From assembly GCA_017647025.1 (NCBI GenBank), contig JAGCLL010000121.1, forward strand, positions 1 through 51,625: a DNA stretch of 51,625 bases, written 5' to 3'. Shown here one piece after another: positions 1-7,713 of the stretch. A program made the translations under genes and the position numbers. Numbering within the stretch: the stretch's first letter is position 1; each line of letters begins with the position of its first letter. Under the pieces are notes generated by a model. The model was not told where the DNA came from. It did no database searches and saw only the letters and a program-made list of their open reading frames with translations. Source of the stretch: Alistipes sp. GTDB lineage: Bacteria; Bacteroidota; Bacteroidia; Bacteroidales; Rikenellaceae.

Positions 1-2
1 AC

Positions 3-344
3 GGCAAGGTTGCTGTGATTGAGCTTTGGGCATCGTGGTGTAAGTCTTGTCGAGTGAATGCAAAATCATTCAGACCTCTATACGAAAAATACAAGAATAG
101 TGGATTTGAGATAGTTGGCATTGCCCGTGAATATAAGGACACGAACAAATGGCTGAATGCATTGGAAGCTGACCAGTATCCTTGGCCAAATCTGGTTGCC
201 ATGGAAGAATATCATCACATATGGGCTCAATACGGCATTCCCCATATGGCTGGTAGAACTATATTAGTTAGCAGAGACGGTATTGTAATTAAAATCGACC
301 CGACAGCAGCCGATGTTGAAAAATATCTAATGGACAAAAAATAA
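3..344 (+). CDS. Thioredoxin-like (TlpA/ResA family) protein, C-terminal part
   Basis: The 5' end is cut by the window edge; the frame is open from base 3 and the GTG at 15 is an internal valine codon. A WCKSC redox motif follows the first strand, as in TlpA/ResA-type thiol-disulfide oxidoreductases, which in Bacteroidetes are usually periplasmic or envelope-anchored and often fused to an N-terminal DUF4369. The signal or lipid anchor would lie outside the window. The segment before the last strands reads YGIPHMAGRTILVSRDG; families of this fold normally carry a cis-proline just before the TxxL strand, and here that position appears to be arginine, which is unusual. The gene is AT-richer than the housekeeping block that follows. 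Family assignment is good; the substrate is unknown. Confidence 0.8.
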   Translation, partial: GKVAVIELWASWCKSCRVNAKSFRPLYEKYKNSGFEIVGIAREYKDTNKWLNALEADQYPWPNLVAMEEYHHIWAQYGIPHMAGRTILVSRDGIVIKIDPTAADVEKYLMDKK

Positions 345-790
345 CTATATGGCAGCCGTACGGCATATCACTCGTATGGAGATTCTCCAGATGAAAGAAT
401 GTAAATGCCAATACCGTTGAATGCGGTTCATGCAATTTCAAAGAGGTTAGGGGATGGCGACTACTCAAATTATGAGCGCTTGCCATTGGTTAATGGGCAA
501 AATTAAAACCAATCATTATCTATTCTCCACCAACAGAAGTTCAGACAATTACCACAATTAAATATAAATGATAGATTATAATTACTAAAATTTACCACAT
601 ATAAATTAAACATCAGCAAGAATATTCCCAAGATTCGATTATCAAGATTATTGATGAGATTATAGCTCTTAAACAGATTAATTCTCTTACGAGTCATCAT
701 CATTCGAACGACAAATAGACACTTTTCATCTATGGTATATATATAGACTAACCTATGCAGAAATAAAAATCATCGAACAGAGAATCTAAA
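345..790. other. AT-rich intergenic stretch, no gene seen
   Basis: Between the thioredoxin-like gene and the terminator of the opposing ATPase operon. Short open frames on the minus strand here have no recognisable motif, low-complexity composition and no convincing start context, so none is called. No tRNA, promoter of consensus form or repeat was recognised. Confidence 0.5.
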
Positions 791-821
791 CGCAAAATAG
801 CCTGCGCTCTCGCAGGCTATT
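791..821 (-). terminator. Intrinsic terminator of the ATPase/nuclease-like operon
   Basis: An 11-bp perfect stem (AATAGCCTGCG, 796-806, with 811-821) closes a CTCT loop and on the minus strand runs out through CTATTTTGCG. It lies 7 bases beyond the stop codon of the gene ending at 828. Confidence 0.85.
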
Positions 822-827
822 ATTGTG

Positions 828-1349
828 TTAATGAAGGAACTCCTTTATGAAAAAGTTTTTCCCATGAAAGGTGTGAAAGTAATCTTTATCATACTCAACA
901 TCTTTGCAATGAGATGCACCTTTTCTTACAATATTATTGTTTCGTATAGAGATTAGTCTTATTTCTGGTTTTATGTTTAACTTTTCGACTCTGTTGAGTG
1001 TTGATATTATAAATTGAGCAAAACATTTTCCAGCTTTTAATTGTGTCATAACCTCATTGTTCCCCTTTTTAAGTTCAATAAGCAAGATAAACAATCTCTT
1101 TTTTTCTTGGCAAAATAGGATATAGTCACACATTGAATGGACATCCTTATTCTTTGCTAAAAAAGGTAAAATGTCTTTTGTTTTCCCTTTTATTGTCTTA
1201 TCATAAGAGTATGATAAATAACTCACTCCATCATTTATTATAGGAATTGACATATTCTCTTGTGGCTCTTCCAAATAACCTTTCTGATTTCTAAATTCTG
1301 AAGTAAGTAGAGTACATAGTTTAGATATAATATTACTTGACTTCGCCAT
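828..1349 (-). CDS. Small PD-(D/E)xK-like protein paired with ATPase
   Basis: 173 aa, no signal peptide or membrane segment, not recognised as a named family. Visible in it is an aspartate in CDYILF (D75) followed after a charged turn by a hydrophobic strand ending IELKKG (E92, K94). This D-(x16)-E-x-K spacing with the strand-turn-strand pattern is what the core of PD-(D/E)xK nucleases looks like, so a nuclease-type fold is a reasonable inference, not a proof. Its start overlaps the end of the upstream ATPase gene by 17 bases, so the two are almost certainly translated as a unit. Base composition is much richer in A+T than the genes beyond 3.3 kb, suggesting acquisition by transfer. It could instead be a structural partner or a degenerate, inactive nuclease. 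Confidence 0.7.
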   Translation of the reverse strand: MAKSSNIISKLCTLLTSEFRNQKGYLEEPQENMSIPIINDGVSYLSYSYDKTIKGKTKDILPFLAKNKDVHSMCDYILFCQEKKRLFILLIELKKGNNEVMTQLKAGKCFAQFIISTLNRVEKLNIKPEIRLISIRNNNIVRKGASHCKDVEYDKDYFHTFHGKNFFIKEFLH

Positions 1350-2715
1350 ACTTTAATGAATAATAGAGTGTCTCTGAAATGTTATTCTGTTTGTCAATGA
1401 CCTCATCCATTGTTTTAACCTCAAATCCTGTTTCATCAATAGGAATTTCACTTACAACAATTTGTTTTGAGCGCTTATTCTTATAAGCAAAAGAATATAC
1501 ACTCAGATCTTCAATTCTAATATATTCATCCTCTTTATATTCATACTCTTTTGCAACTTTAACAACGGAAGCATTGTCTTTTTGTGACAAAATAACCAAG
1601 TTGTTAAATTCTCTAACAATGTAATCGCTATGGGTGCTAATTAATAAACGAAAACCCTTATTAGCTAATCGAGCTAGGAGTTTTGCGATTATAATCTGGT
1701 TACTTGGATGAAGATTTATTTCAGGTTCATCTATGATTATCAAATCATTGTAATTAGCTATATGTTTGAGGTATACCACTAAACTTGATAATGTTTTAAT
1801 GATAGAAGCCGTCATTTGAATAGGTAACAATGTTCGAGATGATTTGTCTGGTCTAAATTGAATCTCTCCATCATTTGATATTTGCACCTTGCCGTGAAGT
1901 AATTCTGCCTCCAAATCTTCTGCAAATTCATAAAACTCACTCTTTGTTTTTTTGACTTCTGCTAAATCTTCAGCAACCATTAAACCGTCTTTTACAGGTA
2001 ATGGGTATCTTTTACTGTTAAAGAATATATCAAATTTACTTATCTTCTTTTCTTTATCTACCAATAATTGTAGATTATCCATTGCCTCTTGCTTACGAAT
2101 GGACAATTCTTTACTAAATGTATATATTGAATTGCGCTCTACTGGGAATACATCAACTCCACTAATTGGATATACAGCAAGAGTATAGAAAATGAAAGAG
2201 TTAAGCAATAGTCTGAAGCCTTGAATCGCATCACTTGGAATACTCTCATCTGTTATTGTCAAAGTTATTTTGGCTTCATTTTCTTTTTTAGACAATGCAA
2301 CTCCGATACCTTGTACTTTAGCTTTATTTACAATACTTGCAGAAATAATCCGTTGCTTAAAATCATCTCCACCTTCAATATCTTCAATGGTAAATTCAGA
2401 GAAAAGTTTCTCTCCTACATCTACTCCTATACCAAAAATTGTATCAATTTCCTCCTTTGTGTTCTTTAACATCTCTTTCTTGTATGATAAGAGAGCCGGA
2501 AAATCTATATCAATGGTAATGCTACGTTCATCAATAAGTTTATCAGCAATTACGCTATTTCCTTTAATATGTAATTTATTTCGTAATAATCCGTAAATCA
2601 CATATGAAAAATATGTTTTACCTGTACCATTCTGACCACAAAGTAGATTTATTTTTTTAGACAAATCTATAGTTCCTTCGCCAATAGCTCCAAGATTAGA
2701 TACTTTTACTTTCAT
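1333..2715 (-). CDS. AAA/ABC-type (OLD-like) ATPase of a two-gene unit
   Basis: 460 aa, cytoplasmic. The N-terminus is the typical beginning of AAA_15/AAA_21 or OLD-family ATPases, with a Walker A GQNGTGKT at 27-34, a long insertion from about 45 to 300, Walker B LIIIDEPEINLHP near 325-337 (D329, E330) and a switch-histidine region LISTHSDYIV (H362). A C-terminal tail of about 90 residues lacks a clear TOPRIM motif, unlike classical OLD nucleases, so the nuclease activity could be supplied by the downstream partner. I chose the ATG at 2715 over the in-frame TTG at 2724, because a TAAATTTG promoter box occupies 2722-2729; the transcript would then be nearly leaderless. AT-rich composition fits a horizontally acquired defence-like module. 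Function as phage defence is inference. Confidence 0.85.
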   Translation of the reverse strand: MKVKVSNLGAIGEGTIDLSKKINLLCGQNGTGKTYFSYVIYGLLRNKLHIKGNSVIADKLIDERSITIDIDFPALLSYKKEMLKNTKEEIDTIFGIGVDVGEKLFSEFTIEDIEGGDDFKQRIISASIVNKAKVQGIGVALSKKENEAKITLTITDESIPSDAIQGFRLLLNSFIFYTLAVYPISGVDVFPVERNSIYTFSKELSIRKQEAMDNLQLLVDKEKKISKFDIFFNSKRYPLPVKDGLMVAEDLAEVKKTKSEFYEFAEDLEAELLHGKVQISNDGEIQFRPDKSSRTLLPIQMTASIIKTLSSLVVYLKHIANYNDLIIIDEPEINLHPSNQIIIAKLLARLANKGFRLLISTHSDYIVREFNNLVILSQKDNASVVKVAKEYEYKEDEYIRIEDLSVYSFAYKNKRSKQIVVSEIPIDETGFEVKTMDEVIDKQNNISETLYYSLKYGEVK

Positions 2716-2721
2716 ACGATA

Positions 2722-2751
2722 CAAATTTATTGTGCCAACTCAATTTACAAA
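2722..2751 (-). promoter_or_regulatory. Bacteroidetes-type promoter of the ATPase operon
   Basis: On the minus strand TTTG (2751-2748), 18 bases, then TAAATTTG (2729-2722), matching the -33/-7 consensus TTTG...TAnnTTTG. The predicted transcript starts only a few bases before the ATG at 2715. Confidence 0.6.
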
Positions 2752-3290
2752 TATACAACAATTTTCCCATAAATGCTTTTCAATCCACAAAAAAACACCA
2801 TCAATCTATAATATTCGCTAATTAGCATGATGACTCTGTAATTTTAAGCCTATCAAAGACGTTTTCTCGTAGGTGTTCCGCTGCTAAGAAGCAGAGTAGA
2901 AGAAGTAAAACGAGCTAAATAAGATTTAAGTTTTAGCAAATTCTTGTCCATAGAGCAAGAATGGAGAACATGGATAAGTATTGTCAAAATCCACCTGTTT
3001 CTATGCAATCACATTAATAAAAAGCCTCTCTCGAGTGCGCTCAATGAGTGACCGTTATTATTAATTACGTTTTTCTATGAAAATTTACTATCTTTACACT
3101 CGAATTAGGGCTCCGGACGGCTAAAAATGATCTATCATTGATTCTCATTGTTTGTCATGGGTTATCAAATTTTTTCGCCCCATTTGTGCCTCAAAATCAT
3201 AACTACCTGATTATCAGATAGTTACACATTCTGCATAGGCAAGTAACCACTGGCATAGAAGCCTCTATCACAGCCGTTAACTCACACAAC
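2752..3290. other. AT-rich intergenic region at edge of accessory stretch
   Basis: About 540 bases between the ATPase promoter and the rpsT terminator with no supported gene. A small CTGCT-AAGA-AGCAG hairpin lies at 2881-2894 and there are several unremarkable A/T runs. The shift from A+T-rich sequence to the more balanced composition of the block after 3300 happens across this region, so it may contain the end of an integrated segment, but no attachment repeat was recognised. Confidence 0.45.
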
Positions 3291-3323
3291 AAAAAACCCC
3301 AAAAGCCTTTCAGCCTTTGGGGA
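3291..3323 (-). terminator. Intrinsic terminator of rpsT
   Basis: On the minus strand CCCCAAAGGC-TGAAAG-GCTTTTGGGG, a 10-bp stem with one G-U pair, followed by TTTTTTG. It lies about 40 bases after the rpsT stop codon. Confidence 0.9.
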
Positions 3324-3362
3324 TATTGCAAGAAGTTTATTTCTTCCGCTTCTAACGCTCAA

Positions 3363-3614
3363 TTAAAGAGCGTTTACATGCAACTGCGCTGCGCTTTTGA
3401 GGTTTGCAGCCTTGTTCTTGTGGATAATGTTAGTCTTTGCCAACTTGTCCAACATTGCTGTTACCTTTGGAAGCAATGCCTCAGCAGCACCCTTCTCTGT
3501 GGTGTTGCGAAGAGCCTTGATTGCGTTACGGGTAGTCTTGTGATAAAGACGGTTGTGCGCACGCTTTGTTGCTGTCTGGCGGATTCTCTTCTCCGATGAC
3601 TTGTGATTTGCCAT
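3363..3614 (-). CDS. rpsT: 30S ribosomal protein S20
   Basis: 83 aa, very basic, with the S20 signature beginning [13 protein letters not shown] and helices of the three-helix bundle rich in K, R and A. S20 binds 16S rRNA early in assembly of the small subunit and is located at the base of the 30S body. Length is normal for the family. The gene is preceded on the same strand by tRNA-Glu, about 200 bases upstream, with no consensus promoter between them, so both may be expressed from the promoter at 3920-3949. A strong terminator follows. The 5' region between tRNA and start could hold a regulatory leader, since S20 is autoregulated in other bacteria, but no known leader was recognised here. 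Confidence 0.97.
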   Translation of the reverse strand: MANHKSSEKRIRQTATKRAHNRLYHKTTRNAIKALRNTTEKGAAEALLPKVTAMLDKLAKTNIIHKNKAANLKSAAQLHVNAL

Positions 3615-3812
3615 AGTTTCTCTTTTTATTATTTATTGTTTATATTCTCGTTTGTTGGCATTTGAGGTTGCCCACCCAAGACATTTATAAAGTCGTCTAA
3701 CCCCTCTTATCACGGCCTTGACCGCTTGCGGATAGGCATCAAGCCCTCTCCTAAATTCTTCTGTTTGCCCGAAGGTCAAGTGTGGCAAAAATGCCTCCCC
3801 TCCCCGTCGTTG

Positions 3813-3884
3813 TAGCCCGTACGAGAGTCGAACTCGTCTTTCAAGAATGAAAATCTTGCGTCCTAGCCGATAGACGAACGGGCC
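3813..3884 (-). tRNA. tRNA-Glu (anticodon TTC)
   Basis: A complete cloverleaf on the minus strand: acceptor GGCCCGT pairs with ACGGGCT (first pair G-U), the anticodon stem CAAGA/TCTTG encloses a loop TTTTCAT with anticodon TTC, and the T arm contains the GTTCGACTC loop. The discriminator is A and CCA is not encoded. It is followed on the same strand by rpsT. Confidence 0.96.
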
Positions 3885-3886
3885 TT

Positions 3887-3918
3887 ACCGCTATAACCCA
3901 TAGTGGGCATTTAGCGGT
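3887..3918 (-). promoter_or_regulatory. Leader hairpin just upstream of tRNA-Glu
   Basis: ACCGCTA (3887-3893) pairs perfectly with TAGCGGT (3912-3918), and an inner CCCA/TGGG stem sits within the loop. It ends two bases before the 5' end of the tRNA (3884), so it would be the leader of the precursor and may guide 5' processing. No T-run follows, so it is not a terminator. Confidence 0.5.
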
Positions 3919-3919
3919 G

Positions 3920-3949
3920 CAAAGGTACGAATAAAATTCAAAATGCAAA
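3920..3949 (-). promoter_or_regulatory. Promoter of tRNA-Glu (and probably rpsT)
   Basis: On the minus strand TTTG (3949-3946), 18 bases, TACCTTTG (3927-3920), a good match to the Bacteroidetes sigma-ABfr consensus. The start would be about 30 bases before the tRNA. The AT-rich word run AAAATTAAAAATTAAAAATT extends upstream of it. Confidence 0.6.
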
Positions 3950-4000
3950 ATTAAAAATTAAAAATTAGTTGAATTTTAATCGAATAGATGCGTTTTGATG

Positions 4001-4034
4001 CAAAAAAGCCCCACTTTACCAAGAAAGTGAGGCT
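4001..4034 (-). terminator. Intrinsic terminator of the GH2 gene
   Basis: AGCC(C)CACTTT pairs with AAAGTG(A)GGCT around an ACCAAG loop, and on the minus strand is followed by TTTTTTGC. It is 30 bases beyond the stop at 4064. Confidence 0.85.
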
Positions 4035-4063
4035 CTATTGTTATCGAAATTGGGGTAGACGAA

Positions 4064-5956
4064 CTACTTCGCAGCCTTAACCTTTGGCTCTTTACCGAAG
4101 ATTGCCTTCAAGCGTGCTGCGTCATACTTCTCCTTACGGTCGTAGTAGTAAAGACCATTCTCCTCCTGCTCAACATCGGTAAGTTGAGTGTAGCAGTAGC
4201 CCCAAATATACTCATTCAAGCCGAGGAGTGCATCAACCTGTCCCTCCAAGCGCTTGTAGAAATCCTCTCGTGTTACTGCCGAGTTACCATAGCCCCACGA
4301 TGTCTTACGCTCCTTGCCTGCAACATCCTTTGTAGGGGTTACTTCGAGGCACTTGATACCTCCAAACTCGTCGATGAGGTATGGCTTGCCACCACGATAC
4401 TTCTCGTGCTGGAATGGTGCCTTCTCGAACTCTGGGCCTACGCCAGCGCTGATACTATTGTTTGGCGAAGGTTTGGTGCGAATTCTATTGTTGCGGAACT
4501 CACCAGTCTCTGGGTTATATGCCTTCTTCGAGAGTTTCGCAGGGTCCTGCTCGTAGAGGTGCATTGCACTAATATCGTACTCCTTAACCAAAGCGCCACC
4601 ACTGGTAGTGTTTACAGGGCGAGTAGGGTCGATTGCGTGAGTAAGTTCGTAGACATCCTTCACGAAACGAGGATACTGTACATTGTCTGGATACCAAGCC
4701 TCGTTGAGTGGGGTCCAAGTTACAATCGAAGGGTGGTTGCGGTCACGCACAAGGATATTCTTCCACTCTGGAAGGAAGTTGCGGTGTGCCTCGATAGATC
4801 TCTCGGACATACCCCAACTTGGATACTCTCCCCAGACCAAGTAGCCGAGTTTATCTGCCCAATAGAGGTAGCGCTCCTCGAAGACCTTCTGGTGAAGGCG
4901 TGCGCCATTGAAGCCTACTGCCATAGACAACTCGATATCACGGCGCAAAGCCTCATCGCTTGGAGCAGTCCAAAGTCCCTCTGGATAGTAGCCCTGATCG
5001 AGTACCAAACGCTGATAGTATGGCTGGTTGTTGAGATAGATTTTGTTGCCATCGGTATGCACCTTACGCATTCCGAGGTACGAATTGATGCGGTCAAGCA
5101 CCTTTCCCTCCCTATCGCAGATAAGATACTCCACATCGTAGAGTTTAGGGTTCTCTGGTGACCAAGTCTGGTACTTCTTCATAGGGATTACGATAGGCAT
5201 ACCCTCAACCTGCGCAAGAGTTCTCTTTGCTAAAACCTTACCCTCGTCCTTAATAGTGATAGTCAAGGTGTTCGAAGCAGTAGTGTTGTAGTAGCGAGGA
5301 GTGAAAATAACCTGATGCTGGTCGATGTCGGTAATAACCTGCACATAGTCGAGCGAGTAGTTATTGGTAGCCTCCATCCAAACGGTCTGCCAGATACCGG
5401 TAGTACGGGTATATACGCACTCATACGAGTTGTAACGCAAAGACTGCTTACCCGAACCCTGAGTCTTGCTACGAAGGTCGCTATTGGCACGAACTACAAG
5501 GTTGTGCACCTTACCATCATTCACATACTTTGTGATATCGAAGGCAAACGACGAAGAGCCTCCGAAGTGGCGGTCGATAAAGTGTCCGTCTACATAGACC
5601 TCTGCCTCGTAGTAGACAGCGCCAAAGTGGAGCATAATCTTCTTGTTGCTCCAAGCCGCAGGAGCCTGAATTGTGCGGTGGTACCAAATACCGGTAATAA
5701 AATCCTTGTGCTCCACACCAGAAAGTTTACACTCCGGGCAGAAAGGAACGATGATTTTGTCGGCAAAGCCGTTGCTGTTGTAGAGTTGACGCTCGTAGCC
5801 AGTATTCACGAGGTCAAGCGTATAGGTCCACTCTCCATTGAGGTTTACCCACTCGCTACGCTCGAACTGCGGGCGAGGATACTCTGGGCGTGGCTGTGCC
5901 ACAACTGCGGTTGCAAATGCAACCAGCACCATTACGATAGCAAAAAATCTCTTCAT
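4064..5956 (-). CDS. Secreted glycoside hydrolase family 2 protein
   Basis: 630 aa with a cleavable signal peptide (hydrophobic run ending ATAVVAQ near residue 21), so probably periplasmic or surface. Family order is visible: an N-terminal jelly-roll sugar-binding domain (about 25-200, with WYHRT and the GGSSSFAFD strand), an immunoglobulin-like domain (about 200-295) and a TIM barrel. The barrel carries TWTPLNEAW with the acid/base glutamate E419 and YLIDEFGG with the nucleophile E530. Both catalytic residues are present, so it should be active on a beta-linked sugar; whether galactoside, glucuronide or mannoside cannot be read by eye. It starts 22 bases after the ABC ATPase gene and may be read through from that operon. 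It ends with a lysine/alanine-rich tail and its own terminator. Confidence 0.9.
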   Translation of the reverse strand: MKRFFAIVMVLVAFATAVVAQPRPEYPRPQFERSEWVNLNGEWTYTLDLVNTGYERQLYNSNGFADKIIVPFCPECKLSGVEHKDFITGIWYHRTIQAPAAWSNKKIMLHFGAVYYEAEVYVDGHFIDRHFGGSSSFAFDITKYVNDGKVHNLVVRANSDLRSKTQGSGKQSLRYNSYECVYTRTTGIWQTVWMEATNNYSLDYVQVITDIDQHQVIFTPRYYNTTASNTLTITIKDEGKVLAKRTLAQVEGMPIVIPMKKYQTWSPENPKLYDVEYLICDREGKVLDRINSYLGMRKVHTDGNKIYLNNQPYYQRLVLDQGYYPEGLWTAPSDEALRRDIELSMAVGFNGARLHQKVFEERYLYWADKLGYLVWGEYPSWGMSERSIEAHRNFLPEWKNILVRDRNHPSIVTWTPLNEAWYPDNVQYPRFVKDVYELTHAIDPTRPVNTTSGGALVKEYDISAMHLYEQDPAKLSKKAYNPETGEFRNNRIRTKPSPNNSISAGVGPEFEKAPFQHEKYRGGKPYLIDEFGGIKCLEVTPTKDVAGKERKTSWGYGNSAVTREDFYKRLEGQVDALLGLNEYIWGYCYTQLTDVEQEENGLYYYDRKEKYDAARLKAIFGKEPKVKAAK

Positions 5957-5977
5957 AAGTTGTTAGTATTTAATTAA

Positions 5978-6667
5978 TTATTGTTGAAAAATTCGTTCTA
6001 TCTCTTTTTGTGCCATATCGGTTGGCAACTGACGCAACTCTCCTCCCTCGATTATCGCAAACGAGTCGCAAACAGGCAGTGCCGAGTCCAAATCGTGAGT
6101 CGAGAAGAGGATTGTTTTACCCTCTTTATGCGCCAACTCCGCCAACAAACGACACACCTCGAAGCGAGTAGGAATATCGAGAAAGGCAGTCGGCTCATCG
6201 AGCAGAATAATTGGCGTCTGCTGTGCTATGGCACGAGCAATCATTGCTCGTTGCAACTCTCCGTCCGAAAGTGTCGAAGTATCTCGCTTGGCGAAATCTG
6301 CAAGTCCCACCTTCTCGATTGCTTCGCCAACTATTTGGCGGTCTATCTCCTGCAAGCGCCCCACCCAATTGGTATATGGCGCACGCCCCATAGCGACCAA
6401 ATCCTCTACCAATAGGTTTTCGATGCGAATACGCTCGGTGGTAACAATAGCCACAGTTTGAGCCAATTTTTCAGGCGAGATAGCAGCAAGTGGTCTACCA
6501 CCAATAAGCACCTCGCCATTTGTAGTCAAGGCTCGCAATAGAGTACTCTTGCCCGCACCATTACGACCAACCAAGGCGCATAGTTCGCCTTTGCGAAGGT
6601 GCAACGACGCATCACGCAGAATAGTGCGTGAGCCATACGAGAGCGATATGTTATCGAGGCGTATCAT
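5978..6667 (-). CDS. ABC importer ATPase, iron-chelate/cobalamin type
   Basis: 229 aa, slightly short for the FecE/BtuD/FhuC family (about 250). Walker A GRNGAGKS at 34-41, a Q-loop-like region near 70-95, signature LSDGE at 133-137 (LSGGE in most members), Walker B IILLDEPT at 153-160 and the switch histidine in STHDL. It energises uptake by the permease encoded immediately upstream, whose stop overlaps this start in a 4-base ATGA. With the lipoprotein gene at 7699-8829 it makes a complete type II importer for a metal chelate such as a siderophore, haem or cobalamin. The substrate is undecided, as no riboswitch is seen before the operon. Confidence 0.9.
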   Translation of the reverse strand: MIRLDNISLSYGSRTILRDASLHLRKGELCALVGRNGAGKSTLLRALTTNGEVLIGGRPLAAISPEKLAQTVAIVTTERIRIENLLVEDLVAMGRAPYTNWVGRLQEIDRQIVGEAIEKVGLADFAKRDTSTLSDGELQRAMIARAIAQQTPIILLDEPTAFLDIPTRFEVCRLLAELAHKEGKTILFSTHDLDSALPVCDSFAIIEGGELRQLPTDMAQKEIERIFQQ

Positions 6668-7656
6668 CGGCGACGGGTTACAATATATATCACGATTGGA
6701 ATACCCATAAGGGCGGTAATAGTATTTATAGGTAGAGCAAAATACTTCGCTACAATATCTCCCACGAGCAACATAACCACACCCAAAAGAGTGGTTGAAG
6801 GGAGCAAAATACGATGGTCAGCCGAGCAGAACACCATTCGTGCAATATGTGGCACAGCGATACCCACAAAGCCTATCGGACCACAGAAAGCCGTTACAGT
6901 TCCTGCCAAAAGCGTCGTTGAGGTTAGGATAAGCGTGCGTGTGCGGGAGATATTTACGCCCATCGAAGCGGCATAACGCTCGCCCGCCAAGAGCATATTC
7001 ATAGGTTTGATAGTCGCCACAGCCATAGCCAATCCAACAATCACAATTGGCGCAAGCAGAGCGAGTTGTGATGATGTAACATCGCCCAACGAGCCCATTG
7101 TCCACACGACATACGATTTGAGCGACGCCTCACTGCTGAAATACTGCAAAATCTCAACGACTGCACCCACGCCCGACGAGAGCATAATGCCGAGTATGAG
7201 CATCACCATAATATCCTTTATGCGGCGTGAGAGAGCCACTACAAGCAACAAAACCACAGCCGAGCCTATCCACGCAGCACCTGCCGTGCCGATGCTCTGC
7301 AACATAGGCGATGCCACAACACCCAAAAGAGGTGCGCCAAGTAGAAATAGGGCTACACCAAGGCTTGCGCCAGCCGAAACACCCAACACATAAGGGCCTG
7401 CCAACGGATTGCGGAACAGCACTTGCATCTGCAAACCGCTTATTGATAGTGCTATACCTGCCAAAACTGCCACTACCGCACGCACAAGGCGAATATCGAG
7501 AACAATACTTCTAATCTCGGTTGAGCCACCTCCGCAGAGTGCCGATACCACCTCCGAGAATGATATTGCCACCGAGCCGACAGCAATATCCACCACGAAG
7601 AGTACCACACAGAGTATGGCAAGCAGTGCAAAAAGTATGGTGGTACGGAATTTCAA
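6664..7656 (-). CDS. FecCD/BtuC-family ABC importer permease
   Basis: 330 aa, highly hydrophobic with about ten membrane helices, as in BtuC, FhuB and FecCD permeases. Family landmarks include LQMQVLFRNPLAGPYVLG with GVSAGASLG after it (about 82-105) and a late CGPIGFVGIAVPHIAR segment, which is the coupling loop that contacts the ATPase. It forms the inner-membrane channel of the importer. Its stop codon overlaps the ATPase start by 4 bases (translational coupling), and the substrate-binding lipoprotein lies 42 bases upstream across a short AT-rich and tandem-word spacer. Substrate class (metal chelate) follows from the family. Confidence 0.93.
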   Translation of the reverse strand: MKFRTTILFALLAILCVVLFVVDIAVGSVAISFSEVVSALCGGGSTEIRSIVLDIRLVRAVVAVLAGIALSISGLQMQVLFRNPLAGPYVLGVSAGASLGVALFLLGAPLLGVVASPMLQSIGTAGAAWIGSAVVLLLVVALSRRIKDIMVMLILGIMLSSGVGAVVEILQYFSSEASLKSYVVWTMGSLGDVTSSQLALLAPIVIVGLAMAVATIKPMNMLLAGERYAASMGVNISRTRTLILTSTTLLAGTVTAFCGPIGFVGIAVPHIARMVFCSADHRILLPSTTLLGVVMLLVGDIVAKYFALPINTITALMGIPIVIYIVTRRR

Positions 7657-7685
7657 ATTAAAAATTAAAAAATTAGTTTTTCCAA

Positions 7686-7713
7686 TAACTCCTATCTCCT
7701 AACTCCTATCTCC
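7686..7713. repeat. 14-base tandem repeat (x2) spanning a stop codon
   Basis: TAACTCCTATCTCC occurs twice head to tail (7686-7699, 7700-7713) followed by TAAC. It covers the last codons and TAG stop of the binding-protein gene and continues downstream. The same word in shorter form lies over the stop of the prolyl oligopeptidase gene at 27020-27040. Confidence 0.85.

Noticed and set aside
289..703. Two short minus-strand frames after the thioredoxin-like gene
   Set aside because: One overlaps the thioredoxin-like gene; both have random-looking composition and no start signals.
4184..5161. 325-aa plus-strand frame opposite the GH2 gene
   Set aside because: Shadow of a clearly real hydrolase gene; no start context or motif.
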